Source of the DNA: Bacillota bacterium
Lineage (GTDB): Bacteria > Bacillota > Clostridia > Saccharofermentanales > Saccharofermentanaceae
Assembly (NCBI GenBank): GCA_023397475.1
Contig: JAEWUD010000056.1
Location: 1 to 64,000 of the forward strand
Length of the DNA: 64,000 nucleotides
Direction of reading: 5' to 3'
Position numbers and translations under genes: made by a program. Below the pieces are notes generated by a model. It ran no database searches and was not told the origin of the DNA. It saw only the letters and a list, made by a program, of their open reading frames with translations. Below are positions 1-9,080 of this stretch, in pieces; position 1 is the first letter of the stretch, and each line of letters opens with the position of its first letter.

Positions 1-96
1 ATTGCGTAAAGCCTGTATGAGGTCTGAATTGCGTTGTAGTGAATTATGCAAAAATATATATCTATGACTACGTACGAAATATAAAAAAATTGCCCA

Positions 97-275
97 TTTC
101 GTATGTGCATCAATGAGAAATAACCGCGCTGGGATGGCTGGCGCACATACGAAAACCCGAGTTGGAGCCTGTTTCGTATGTGCATCTATGACAAATAACC
201 GCCATGAACCGACCGGCGCACATACGAAAACCCGAGTTGGAGCCCATTTCGTATGTGCATCAATGACAAATAACC
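97..275. repeat. 75-bp palindromic tandem array 1
   Basis: Two full units and a partial third start with TTTCGTATGTGC at 97, 172 and 247, which is an exact 75-bp period. Each unit holds the arm TTCGTATGTGC and its perfect complement GCACATACGAA, so GCACATACGAA can pair with the next TTCGTATGTGC across about 19 nt. The core ATCAATGACAAA follows the arm (ATCAATGAGAAA in unit 1, ATCTATGACAAA in unit 2). A degenerate unit may lie at about 60-95. Because 75 is a multiple of three, a short frame stays open through the array, but no RBS or family match supports coding. Confidence 0.85.
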
Positions 276-750
276 TTTGCTTAGCAGCAGAAATACGATA
301 ATTATGAGTGTTCCTGCTATTTTATAGGCGTTTCTGTCCCTTTGGCCTGTGATCATAGGAAGAAAAAAGAAGAACAAAAAACAATAGAATGGATAACAAA
401 TACAAACAAGTAACGCGCAACTACTTCATAAGCAGTTCATCAATTTATTCGTGTATACGGAGATGGAGAAAGCAGTACAAAGTCGCGAGCTCCATCGATT
501 TTACGGTAATCGTTGACAATCAATCATTCCGAGGCGCTCTTAGCAGTATTAATCATCTGTACTTGGCGAGCACTTGACGAACTTCTGTTCCGCAGAATCG
601 TTGGATTTTGGGCTTGTGAAGTGTGATGTATAGATAACTACAAGCTGATTCGCAAGACCATTGATCACTCGAATGTGAAAATCAGGCTGTCTTTCCGCTC
701 TCATTTCCGTTCAAACCCTCTGATACCGCGAAAAAACCCCAAAAATGTAA
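276..750. other. Gene-free stretch before msrAB
   Basis: I see no convincing gene here. The only forward frame of any length (389-577, about 62 codons) lacks a recognisable RBS and resembles no family I know. The segment is AT-rich and ends at the msrAB promoter. Confidence 0.5.
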
Positions 751-779
751 TTGATACAAAGATGTAATAGGAGTAATAT
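751..779 (+). promoter_or_regulatory. Sigma-A-type promoter of msrAB
   Basis: TTGATA at 751-756 and TAATAT at 774-779 are separated by exactly 17 bp, about 30 bp before the msrAB start. The RBS AGGAGAT lies at about 799. Inference from match to the vegetative consensus. Confidence 0.6.
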
Positions 780-808
780 AAATCCAAGAGATGATTTAGG
801 AGATAAAA

Positions 809-1912
809 ATGAAAAAGACAATCGTGATCACTTTAGCTACTTTTCTTACCTTAGTTGTAAGCGCCTGCGGAATCCCGTCAGGGAGTGCAGGGACAGGCGA
901 AACATCGGCTTCTTATGATAAAACGGAGATGGCACCTATGGACAGAACGTATGTGAAGAAGAATGGAATTGATGTGATTTATGTCGCGGGCGGTTGCTTC
1001 TGGGGAACCGAGAAGCTAATGCAAACCATTGAAGGTGTCGTTGACGCAACAAGTGGGTACGCGAACGGCGACGAGGATCATGAACCCTCGTATGAGACGG
1101 TAGCCGACACCGGTTTCAAGGAAACTGTGCGCGTCGAATATGATCCCGCAAAGGTCAGCCTGGACGCGATTCTTTTCGCGTATTATCGGTCGATAGATCC
1201 TACGATCACCAATCGTCAGGGGAATGATGTCGGTACGCAATACCAGGCAGGTGTCTATTGGGCGGACGAGCTTTCCAAGGAAATCGTGGAGAGGATTGCG
1301 GAGGTTGAGAAAAGTCGCGTCGAAGAATTTGCGGTCGAGATTGAGCCGCTTCGAAGCTTCTATGACGCTGAGGAATATCACCAGAATTACCTGATCAAGA
1401 ACTATAACGGGTACTGTCACATTTCGGATGAGGAATTCGAACTTGCAGCGAATATGATCGTGGACCCGGCGCTGTATCCGATGCCGTCCTCGGAGAATAT
1501 TAAGGAAACGCTCACAGATGAGCAATATCGTGTGACTCAGGAGGGCGGAACCGAATACGCTTTCCAGAATGAGTACTGGGACAATCACGAGAGGGGCCTC
1601 TATGTTGATGTTGTGACCGGAGAGCCATTGTTCTCGTCCAGTGATAAATACGACAGCGGGACCGGATGGCCGAGCTTCACGAAGGGAATTGACGAGAACA
1701 CATTCGTCTACTTCACCGATGCGACGATGAGCCTGGATTACGCCGAGGTGCGAAGCCGGACGGGAAACACCCATCTGGGGCATGTGTTCTACAATGAGTC
1801 TTCGTCTCCCTCAGGGGAGAGGTACTGTATCAACAGTGCTGCTTTGCGCTTTATACCCTATGGTGAGATGGAGAAGGAGGGTTATGGATATCTCGTGGAT
1901 TATATTCTGTAA
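809..1912 (+). CDS. msrAB: Bifunctional methionine sulfoxide reductase MsrAB, lipoprotein
   Basis: Repairs oxidised methionine: the MsrA half reduces the S-sulfoxide and the MsrB half the R-sulfoxide. A signal peptide ends in the lipobox VSAC with Cys20, so the enzyme is probably tethered outside the membrane. The MsrA domain (about 57-200) carries GGCFWG with catalytic Cys63. The MsrB domain (about 234-355) carries SGTGWPSF and RYCINSAALRF with catalytic Cys340. The zinc-binding CxxC pairs of many MsrBs are absent (GLYVDVVTGEPLF at that site), as is common in fused MsrABs. The start follows a good RBS and short leader. It is monocistronic, with its own promoter and terminator. Surface MsrAB fits oxidative stress protection of exported proteins. 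Confidence 0.95.
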   Translation: MKKTIVITLATFLTLVVSACGIPSGSAGTGETSASYDKTEMAPMDRTYVKKNGIDVIYVAGGCFWGTEKLMQTIEGVVDATSGYANGDEDHEPSYETVADTGFKETVRVEYDPAKVSLDAILFAYYRSIDPTITNRQGNDVGTQYQAGVYWADELSKEIVERIAEVEKSRVEEFAVEIEPLRSFYDAEEYHQNYLIKNYNGYCHISDEEFELAANMIVDPALYPMPSSENIKETLTDEQYRVTQEGGTEYAFQNEYWDNHERGLYVDVVTGEPLFSSSDKYDSGTGWPSFTKGIDENTFVYFTDATMSLDYAEVRSRTGNTHLGHVFYNESSSPSGERYCINSAALRFIPYGEMEKEGYGYLVDYIL

Positions 1913-1998
1913 GTAGAGACTAACCCATTTTTTCGAAAAGAAACGCATGATTTGAGAAAGTACCAACGACTTATCGTTAGATGTTCGAGTTTCGATAT

Positions 1999-2044
1999 AT
2001 ACCGCATGGCGTAGTGAAAACGAGTTGCCTTGCGGTATTTATTT
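1999..2044 (+). terminator. Rho-independent terminator after msrAB
   Basis: ATACCGCATGGC (1999-2010) pairs with GCCTTGCGGTAT (2027-2038) with one mismatch, followed by TTTATTT. The rest of the 1913-2347 gap shows no gene. Confidence 0.75.
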
Positions 2045-2347
2045 GCTTGCGGGAAGTTCGTGCGGAATCAAATAGTATTGTTCCTGTTTATGGAATTTTG
2101 CACTTCCGAATCCAATGATTCGTGATAGAATGAAATTGTAGTTTTATTATGTCAAGCCTGCACCTTAGGAATCGGATAACTCCCTTGTAAAGCGTAGAGC
2201 TCTTCCCCGGATCTTTCGTTACCGATTCTTCTATGTGACGGACTTTTTCGCGAACGATTTAACTAATATTTGGCTAAGTTATGCCCGATCTCCGTAAATT
2301 CATGTCTTCTAATTTGTCAATAAAATATAACAATCATGGAGGTGCAC

Positions 2348-5300
2348 ATGAAACGTCATCAAGGGTTCAAGCGCGTTATGTCATTCCTGTCTGCTATTCT
2401 GTTATTGATCTGGATGGTCCCCGTGGCGAATTTATCCGCGGATATATCAGGAGACGGATATTACTACAATAGTTCGAACGGTGTTCTTACGATAACGAAC
2501 AGTAACGGGCCGACGATGTTTGAAACTTATAACTATGATCTTGTAGCGAATTTGACGGATGTTGTGATTGCATCATCGACCGGAGAGATTTACGGTGGAA
2601 GTTTCTATAATTATACGAGTCTCAGACGAATTACGATAGAATCTGGTGTATATGAAATCGGAGATAATGCATTTGAGTACTGCGAGAATTTAGAGAGGAT
2701 AACTTTCCAAAGCGAGACCCCGCCAAGGTTTTGGTCCAATATTTTCACGTATTGTCCGGCTTTTCTCGTTCTCGTTCCGACCGGATGTGTTCCCGCATAC
2801 GAGAATTATCGCTCTTCCTTTCTTGAAAACACGACAATATCGGATTTCGTTCCCATTAGTAGTATTTCTCTCGATTATTCTAGCCTTGTATTTAGTTCTG
2901 TCGGCGCGAGCCAGACGTTACATGCAAGCGTTACTCCCATAGATGCAGAGAATCAGACTCTCTATTGGTCAAGCAGTGATGAGAATGTCGCCACGGTAAA
3001 TGATACCGGCACAGTGACTGCAGTCGGTCCGGGAGAAGCTACGATTTATGTGAGAAATTCGGCAACGACCGTATCTACTTACTGCCGTGTTGTGGTTAGT
3101 ATTCCAGATATGATCAGAATCGACGCACAACCGTCAAACGCCGCTTCGTGTGAATATGGATATTACGATGGGTTTGCGCCAACGATGACGTTTGGTGTCA
3201 GCAAGACGGCTTCGGCACCGATTAACAGTACCATCAACTACCAGTGGTATCGTGTTAAGTCAGGTGCCGAGTCGAACGACGTTGCGGTCGGAACGGATTC
3301 CTCCACGCTAAACATGCCTGTTGGCCTTCCCGTAGGAACATACGAATTCTATTGTGTTGCTACCTGCGGAGAAACGACGCTTACCTCGCAGCGTGCCTCC
3401 TTTTCTGTTTTACATGCGTCTCCGAACCTCATCATCGACATATTGGATTCTCCCCAGTTAACGTATGGAGACAGCTTCACTATGAGTTTGCGCGTGCAAT
3501 CCGTTGACGGTCCTAATCTTATGGGAACGCTCTCATTGTATGAGGGTACAACTCTTCTGGATTCAGATATAGTAACAGCGGAAACGGTGTATTTAACCTA
3601 CGATAATTTTAGCGTTGGAGATCATACTGTCCATGTTGCGTTCACGCCTGCAACGGATTCGATCAGCGAGAACTATCAAGTAACAACAACACAATTATAC
3701 GAGATACATGTAATTAAGAGTAATCAGGATCTATTTGAGATCAACCCTTTCCTCGGGGCGAAAGTGGGAGATGCGAACATCCCTCTAACGACGACCGGAG
3801 GCAACGGAAACGGTGCGATTACATACTCTGTACCCCCGGATAATGGGGTTCTTGAGATCAGCGGGAGTGAAGCTATCATTCTCGACGCCGGGAAAGTAAC
3901 CATCACCGCCGTCAAAGCTGCGGACGATAATTATGAGAGTGCAACCGCAACATATGATATTACAATTGAGAAAGGTAATTCGTGGATCGAGTTCGATCCG
4001 TTGTTCGATGTTCTATATCCCTATACCGCAGAAGCAATACCGAATCCGACTGCATCGGATATCGCGATTACGGGGGGGACGTATTCCGATGTAACCTTCA
4101 CTTGGTATATGGATAGTATTGCGCCGGAGAATTTACTGTCAGGCGCTCCTTCGTCACCGGGAACGTATGTCCTCGTTGCCTCGATCGCTGAGTCAGACGA
4201 TTATCTGGGTATCGAAATGACGATTGATATCTCCATTATTCCGGATGATACGATCGTGGACATCGAATACAACAACAATCTGATAAAGACCGAATGGTAC
4301 AACGATGATGTGTCAATTTCTGCTTCCGGCTATACGGTAAGCGATCAGATCACCGGACCTTTCCTATCTGCCTATATCATGTCCGACGAAGGAACAAACG
4401 AGAAAGACTTATACTTTAAGAATACATTGACAGGACGCATCACATCCGGGCAGTTGGTAACCGTGAATATAGATCGGATAGGTCCTGCATTCTTGGGGCC
4501 TACGGATGGCATCATGCTCGACGGCGTTCGATATAGGACCCTTCTGCCAGCTGTCAGTTACGATGAGATTTCAAATTCACCCGTAAGCGTGCGTCTGTCC
4601 GCGACTGTTACCGGATCGCCAATTTATCAATATCGCTACTTCCTGGATACTTCCGGAAGCACAACGGCTATGTCTCGACAACTTCTGAATCAAATCGAAT
4701 TCGAGCAGACTCCGGATTCTTTTCTCATAAATTCCGAGGGCACATACGTTCTTTACGCCTATGCGATCGACTGGGCCGGGAATCGCAGTGATTATATATG
4801 CTCGGACGGATTCGTCATTGATCTTACAAGACCGGAACTCAGCTTGACATCGCCGGGCGCATCGGAGATTACTGACTCCAGTGCAACCGTCGACGCGAGA
4901 ATGAACGAAAAGGGAACTCTGTATTACGTTCTTCGCACCACGCCCTCCAGTCTTGACGCAGAGGGAATTATCTCGGCTGGCGACGTGTTGTATTATCAAG
5001 TATCGAGTTCGGATATCAATATAGATATTCCGCTTGAATTCTCCGAACTATCTCCGAACACGACGTATTACGTCTCTGTCTTTGGTCGCGATATCGCGGG
5101 AAATACCAGTGATGTCCGAATGCAGTCGTTCACAACCAATCGAATTGTTCCGGTTTTTGCCGGCGTTCCGACGGTAACCGGCGTCTATGGACAGCAAGTG
5201 AAAGATATGCAGATCCAGCAGTTAACGAGCACGAATGGCGTGGCGGGAACCTGGAGCGTCGTAAGTACAGATGTGCCTTCCGTCGGAACAACCGCAGAAT

Positions 5301-6907
5301 ACACCCTGCAGTTTACCCCCGAGAATCCTGCGCTCTACGATGTTGTAACTGTACAGGTTGTACCTCAGGTCTCTCCCAGGGCGCTGGACGCAGACGGCGT
5401 GTCGATCAGCGAAGTTACGGATTCCTTCACGTACAACAAATTGTCCTGGGAACCCGTTGTTACCGTGACGGATACCGAGGCAGCAATTACAACCGATGAC
5501 TATTTCTTCACCTACGCAGACAATATCAATGCAGGACAAGCAACAATTACGATCACCGGTCAGGGCAACTATACGGGTAGTCTTACGCGGCATTTCACGA
5601 TCGCGAAAGCACTGTTACCCAGCATCACTTTCCCGAGTGCGAGCGCGATTACATACGGACAGGCACTGTCCGAGAGTGTTCTCGTCGGCGGCAGCACTGA
5701 ATTCGGCACATTCGCCTGGGAGACTCCGAATGTTGTTCCGACAGTCAGAAGCGGTCCTATTTCCTACAATGTTGTTTTCACACCCGACGCTGCGTTGCTT
5801 GCGAATTATGATATTACAACAATGTCGAGTAACGTTTCCTGCATAGTTTTTCAAGCCGTACCGGACATTTCGTTTGATGTTTCCATCTCCGGATCGGTCG
5901 GATCCCGTGTCGCGACAATAACTGTTCGAGTGAACGGCGTCGAGAACGGTCTTGCTCCGACAGGCGAAGTCGTTCTCTCTCATTACACAGCTGCCGGAGG
6001 CTTTGAAGAGATTGGTTCTGCATTGCTGGAGAATGGTGTGGCGACGTACCAATGGTCCGGACTTGCCGAAAAAGTTTATGATCTCTATGTCGCCTATGCG
6101 GCGGATGAGAACTACGAAAGCTGTGTCGGTGAACCAATGCTGATCGATGTGAGTTTGCAGCGCACACCAGTGGAGGATTTTGTCTATCGGATGTACCAGA
6201 TTGCTCTCAAGCGTGAACCGGATTCCGTCGGGTTTTCGTACTGGGTTGAACAGATCAACGCGAAAAAAATGACCGGCGCGCAGGTTGCTTACGGGTTATT
6301 CTTCAGCACGGAATGCCAGAGCAGAAACCTGTCGGATCGAGAGTTCGTATCTCTTCTTTATCGTGGAATGTTCGCAAGAGAGGCAGACGCGCAGGGCCTC
6401 GAGAACTGGCTGAATGTCATGAAGACCGGCGTCTCCCGGAAGTTCGTTCTGGCATCCTTCGTATCCTCACAAGAATGGATCAATCATTGCGGTAAGATCG
6501 GCATTGCCCCCGGAACCTATGTCTCAGATGAGGGGCGTGACATGAATCCGAAGATCACAACATTTGTCACTCGAATGTACTCCTCCATCCTTGGCCGTTC
6601 CGCAGATAGCATCGGCCTGAACCACTGGACGAGCCTACTGAATCAGCAGAAGATCACCGGTGCGGAGCTAGCGAGATCATTTGTCTTCAGTCAGGAGGTT
6701 CTCGCGAAAAATCTCTCGAATGAAGCGTTCGTTGAACTTATGTATCAGGGTATTCTCGGAAGAAGCGCGGATTCCGTTGGCAAGGCGAATTGGATCGCGC
6801 AACTTGCGGCCGGAAAGAGTCGAATGGACGTCCTCCGCGGATTTGTCTACTCACAGGAGTATGTGAACCTGTGTGCGAGATACGGTATCGAACGCGGGAA
6901 TATCTAA
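2348..6907 (+). CDS. Giant secreted surface protein: LRR, Ig-like repeats, DUF4214
   Basis: Predicted 1519-residue exported protein. The start at 2348 is preferred over the ATG at 2336 because the latter lies inside the RBS (GGAGGTGCAC before the second ATG). A basic N-terminus and hydrophobic segment (about residues 8-30) form a signal peptide. Residues about 85-125 look like a BspA-type leucine-rich repeat (IGDNAFEYCENLERITF). About 171-255 is a Big_2 Ig-like domain (WSSSDENVATVND, GEATIYV). A long chain of further beta-sandwich/MBG-like domains follows. The C-terminus (about 1272-1519) holds four DUF4214-type units recognisable by SVGFSYW, GLENW, SIGLNHW and SVGKANW. No LPXTG or membrane anchor is visible. 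Such proteins usually act in adhesion or matrix binding, but the ligand here is unknown. It is followed by a terminator. Confidence 0.85.
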   Translation: MKRHQGFKRVMSFLSAILLLIWMVPVANLSADISGDGYYYNSSNGVLTITNSNGPTMFETYNYDLVANLTDVVIASSTGEIYGGSFYNYTSLRRITIESGVYEIGDNAFEYCENLERITFQSETPPRFWSNIFTYCPAFLVLVPTGCVPAYENYRSSFLENTTISDFVPISSISLDYSSLVFSSVGASQTLHASVTPIDAENQTLYWSSSDENVATVNDTGTVTAVGPGEATIYVRNSATTVSTYCRVVVSIPDMIRIDAQPSNAASCEYGYYDGFAPTMTFGVSKTASAPINSTINYQWYRVKSGAESNDVAVGTDSSTLNMPVGLPVGTYEFYCVATCGETTLTSQRASFSVLHASPNLIIDILDSPQLTYGDSFTMSLRVQSVDGPNLMGTLSLYEGTTLLDSDIVTAETVYLTYDNFSVGDHTVHVAFTPATDSISENYQVTTTQLYEIHVIKSNQDLFEINPFLGAKVGDANIPLTTTGGNGNGAITYSVPPDNGVLEISGSEAIILDAGKVTITAVKAADDNYESATATYDITIEKGNSWIEFDPLFDVLYPYTAEAIPNPTASDIAITGGTYSDVTFTWYMDSIAPENLLSGAPSSPGTYVLVASIAESDDYLGIEMTIDISIIPDDTIVDIEYNNNLIKTEWYNDDVSISASGYTVSDQITGPFLSAYIMSDEGTNEKDLYFKNTLTGRITSGQLVTVNIDRIGPAFLGPTDGIMLDGVRYRTLLPAVSYDEISNSPVSVRLSATVTGSPIYQYRYFLDTSGSTTAMSRQLLNQIEFEQTPDSFLINSEGTYVLYAYAIDWAGNRSDYICSDGFVIDLTRPELSLTSPGASEITDSSATVDARMNEKGTLYYVLRTTPSSLDAEGIISAGDVLYYQVSSSDINIDIPLEFSELSPNTTYYVSVFGRDIAGNTSDVRMQSFTTNRIVPVFAGVPTVTGVYGQQVKDMQIQQLTSTNGVAGTWSVVSTDVPSVGTTAEYTLQFTPENPALYDVVTVQVVPQVSPRALDADGVSISEVTDSFTYNKLSWEPVVTVTDTEAAITTDDYFFTYADNINAGQATITITGQGNYTGSLTRHFTIAKALLPSITFPSASAITYGQALSESVLVGGSTEFGTFAWETPNVVPTVRSGPISYNVVFTPDAALLANYDITTMSSNVSCIVFQAVPDISFDVSISGSVGSRVATITVRVNGVENGLAPTGEVVLSHYTAAGGFEEIGSALLENGVATYQWSGLAEKVYDLYVAYAADENYESCVGEPMLIDVSLQRTPVEDFVYRMYQIALKREPDSVGFSYWVEQINAKKMTGAQVAYGLFFSTECQSRNLSDREFVSLLYRGMFAREADAQGLENWLNVMKTGVSRKFVLASFVSSQEWINHCGKIGIAPGTYVSDEGRDMNPKITTFVTRMYSSILGRSADSIGLNHWTSLLNQQKITGAELARSFVFSQEVLAKNLSNEAFVELMYQGILGRSADSVGKANWIAQLAAGKSRMDVLRGFVYSQEYVNLCARYGIERGNI

Positions 6908-6933
6908 TCCGATACCGATAAACTTAGAACGCG

Positions 6934-6980
6934 AAGAGGGGTTGTCTCAACACGAAAGTTTTGAGACAGCCCTTCTTTCT
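6934..6980 (+). terminator. Rho-independent terminator of the surface protein gene
   Basis: GGGTTGTCTCAA pairs with TTGAGACAGCCC around the loop CACGAAAGTT, followed by a T-rich run (TTCTTTCT). Confidence 0.8.
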
Positions 6981-7173
6981 GTTCAAATGAAGAATTGGAA
7001 GCGTAATTGTTGTATCCCTGTTGTTACTCTAGGGTATAACATGCGTGGATTGGAGACCTTGGGTGATATTGTTTGTCAATGATAATTGTTAGAAATCGAT
7101 GGACCTTGCGATTATGTACTGTTTTGAGAGAAGTGTGAATAGTAAATTGGATTGTAAATATATCTAGATGCGA

Positions 7174-7680
7174 ATTATTCATCATTGTCAAACCTACTCA
7201 ATTGGTCTATTCCAGCATTTGAGTAGGTGCGCCTGCCGCTCGGCGAGTGTTTCTTATCAATGACAAACCTACTCAATTGGCTGTTTTGCGCATTTGAGTA
7301 GGTACGTCGTGCCCTCGGCGCGTGTTTCTTATCATTGACAAACCTACTCATTTGGCCATTTCGAGGATTTGAGTAGGTACGCCGGGCCCTCGGCGCGTGT
7401 TTCTTATCATTGACAAACCTACTCAATTGGCACTTTTACGCATTTGAGTAGGTACGCCGTCGCACCGGCGCAGATTTCTTATCAATGACAAACCTACTCA
7501 TTTGACCATTTCGAGGATTTTAGTAGGTACGCCGTCGCACCGGCGAGTGTTTCTTATCAATGACAAACCTACTCATTTGGCCATTTCAAGGATTTGAGTA
7601 GGTACGCTGTCGCACAGTCACAGCTTTCTTATCATTGACAAACCTACTCAATCGACCTTTGAGAGTATTTAGGTAGGTTG
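7174..7680. repeat. 75-bp palindromic tandem array 2 (seven units)
   Basis: AACCTACTCA recurs at 7191, 7266, 7341, 7416, 7491, 7566 and 7641, exactly 75 bp each time. In each unit ACCTACTCAA (or ACTCAT) pairs with TTGAGTAGGT about 17 nt later. A GC-rich segment with a small GCCG/CGGC palindrome follows, then TTTCTTATCA(A/T)TGACAAA. Units 1-6 are well conserved. Unit 7 is degenerate and ends at about 7680. The loop and the GC-rich segment vary most. The 6985-7173 stretch between the terminator and the array holds no gene. A reverse frame stays open across three units only because 75 divides by three. Confidence 0.95.
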
Positions 7681-8043
7681 AGCTACTATTCATGGACAGA
7701 AGTCAGCGGAATTTATCAATTTGTCGATTATTCCGATGATTATGCTTTTCGCGAATATTCCGAGATATTTTACATGGGGGAAGAGCTGTGGATTATCAGC
7801 AGTATCTCGGATAAGTATGACGACGAGATCATTACACTGGACAGCCTTGCTTTTCCGTTCTCCAGTCAGTCCATGCAACAGTTTCGCATAGAGGGATGTA
7901 AGAGTGGAGATGTCTTCTACCGAGGAGTTCTTTCCATCGATCTCTCAGCTGCGGATCTGGATGCAGTGTTTTTCGCGTATGACCCATTCATAGTTTACGG
8001 TCAGGACCGAAATACTATGAATACTTGGGTCGAGTTCTCCTGA
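7678..8043 (+). CDS. Hypothetical protein, probably 5'-truncated by the repeat array
   Basis: About 121 codons with normal coding composition and a TGA stop, but no usable start. The frame is open only from 7663 (TGA at 7660-7662). The nearest candidate is a TTG at 7678 inside the last repeat unit with no properly spaced RBS. The protein is acidic and aromatic-rich (for example FVDYSDDYAFREYSEIFY) with no signal peptide and no family I recognise. The abrupt junction with the array suggests that the 5' part was lost. It could instead be a small real gene starting at the TTG. Confidence 0.45.
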   Translation: MSYYSWTEVSGIYQFVDYSDDYAFREYSEIFYMGEELWIISSISDKYDDEIITLDSLAFPFSSQSMQQFRIEGCKSGDVFYRGVLSIDLSAADLDAVFFAYDPFIVYGQDRNTMNTWVEFS

Positions 8044-8130
8044 GGATATCCGCTTTATCGTTCCCTAAGCGGTACATCCATACCAACCCGTAGTAGGCGG
8101 AAGAGAAGGGTGATCCATACATGCCAGCCC

Positions 8131-8547
8131 TTAGGATGGATCATTCGAAACACCTTCCGTGAGAGCAATCTCCAACGCCTTGAGAAAGGCGTTGCTACTG
8201 GCGGTTGCGCCTGAAACAACATCTACGTCATTGTCTTGCGCTTCACATACGTCTTCGGTCAAGTCGTTGACCAGAGGGGCGCGGCCGCTCTGCAGCTTCG
8301 TGGCGTCGATTTCCGAGATACTGTGATCCTTCACGGTGACCTGAACCGTGGTGGTCCAACGGAAGGAAGAATAACTTCCGGTATAGGTTCCGTCGGGAAT
8401 TCGACTCAGATCGAAGGAATGAATCTCAAGTGATGTAGTTTCTTCAAGTCCGGGGAGAGCCATTGCAAGCGTAAAACCGACAAGGAGCAACATGCTGAGT
8501 ATGACGATGCCAAATATGATCAGGATTCTTTTTGCGACCTTCTTCAT
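8131..8547 (-). CDS. Membrane-anchored FMN-binding domain protein
   Basis: 138 residues: an N-terminal membrane helix (about 8-32) and an extracytoplasmic FMN_bind domain (about 45-135). The C-terminal DVVSGATASS contains the SGAT-type motif whose threonine is usually flavinylated by ApbE. That makes the protein a likely extracytoplasmic electron carrier. It is the last gene of a TetR-flavodoxin-FMN_bind operon, separated from the flavodoxin gene by 65 bp and with its own RBS (AAAGGAGAAATGGT). The 3' end overlaps an inverted repeat (TGATCCAT/ATGGATCA, about 8111-8142) between convergent genes. The attachment is inferred; no apbE lies in the window. Confidence 0.8.
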   Translation of the reverse strand: MKKVAKRILIIFGIVILSMLLLVGFTLAMALPGLEETTSLEIHSFDLSRIPDGTYTGSYSSFRWTTTVQVTVKDHSISEIDATKLQSGRAPLVNDLTEDVCEAQDNDVDVVSGATASSNAFLKALEIALTEGVSNDPS

Positions 8548-8612
8548 ACCATTTCTCCTTTATGGGGTAAACAATTCGAGGACTGGCATTTCTTTTCGCG
8601 AGTAAGGTTCTG

Positions 8613-9080
8613 TTACGATAAATTGCACATGTCTTCAGCAAGTTGGTTTATCTGATCTTCGCGCATCTTCGAGGACCACTGTACGATGCCGGTGGCGAGG
8701 ACGGACGCGCCCCCTTGTTCGGCCGCCTTAGTGATTTTCTGAACGGAACTCGACGCTCCCATCCATTTCCATGGGAAATGTTGGGTGATGAAGCAGCCGG
8801 CTTTCTTTGCATGAAGCGGCGAGAGATGAGTAAGATATTCGCGCATCACCGGTGCAAGTTGACCGCCAATGACGGGGGCACCGAAGATAACAACGTCATA
8901 GGTGTTGAGGTCGGGGATCGATAATAGACGGACCGGTTCTTTGGACTTCGGGTCCTCATTTGATGCGGCAAGCTTGACGAGAGTTACCTCGTTACCTTTA
9001 TGAAGTAGCGCAGTCTTGATCTTCTCGGCGACCGTTAGCGTGTGTCCGGAATACGAGCAGATAATCATTCCGATCTTCAT
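8613..9080 (-). CDS. Flavodoxin-like protein
   Basis: 155 residues with a Rossmann-like flavodoxin fold. The phosphate-binding loop near the N-terminus reads CSYSGHTLTVAEKI, and VIFGAPVIGGQLAP is the second FMN-contact strand and loop. It is probably a cytoplasmic FMN electron carrier or a protoporphyrinogen/quinone-type flavoprotein. The start overlaps the stop of the upstream TetR gene (ATGA), which indicates translational coupling. Pairing with the FMN_bind protein suggests a small flavin redox module. Confidence 0.8.
   Translation of the reverse strand: MKIGMIICSYSGHTLTVAEKIKTALLHKGNEVTLVKLAASNEDPKSKEPVRLLSIPDLNTYDVVIFGAPVIGGQLAPVMREYLTHLSPLHAKKAGCFITQHFPWKWMGASSSVQKITKAAEQGGASVLATGIVQWSSKMREDQINQLAEDMCNLS

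Noticed and set aside
113..301. Protein encoded by array 1
   Set aside because: Frame is open because the period is 75; there is no RBS and the arms are palindromic.
1016..1783. Reverse-strand 255-codon frame
   Set aside because: Antisense shadow of msrAB, no RBS, no family.
7174..7680. CRISPR array
   Set aside because: Units are conserved over nearly the whole 75 bp and are palindromic; there are no unique spacers and no cas genes.
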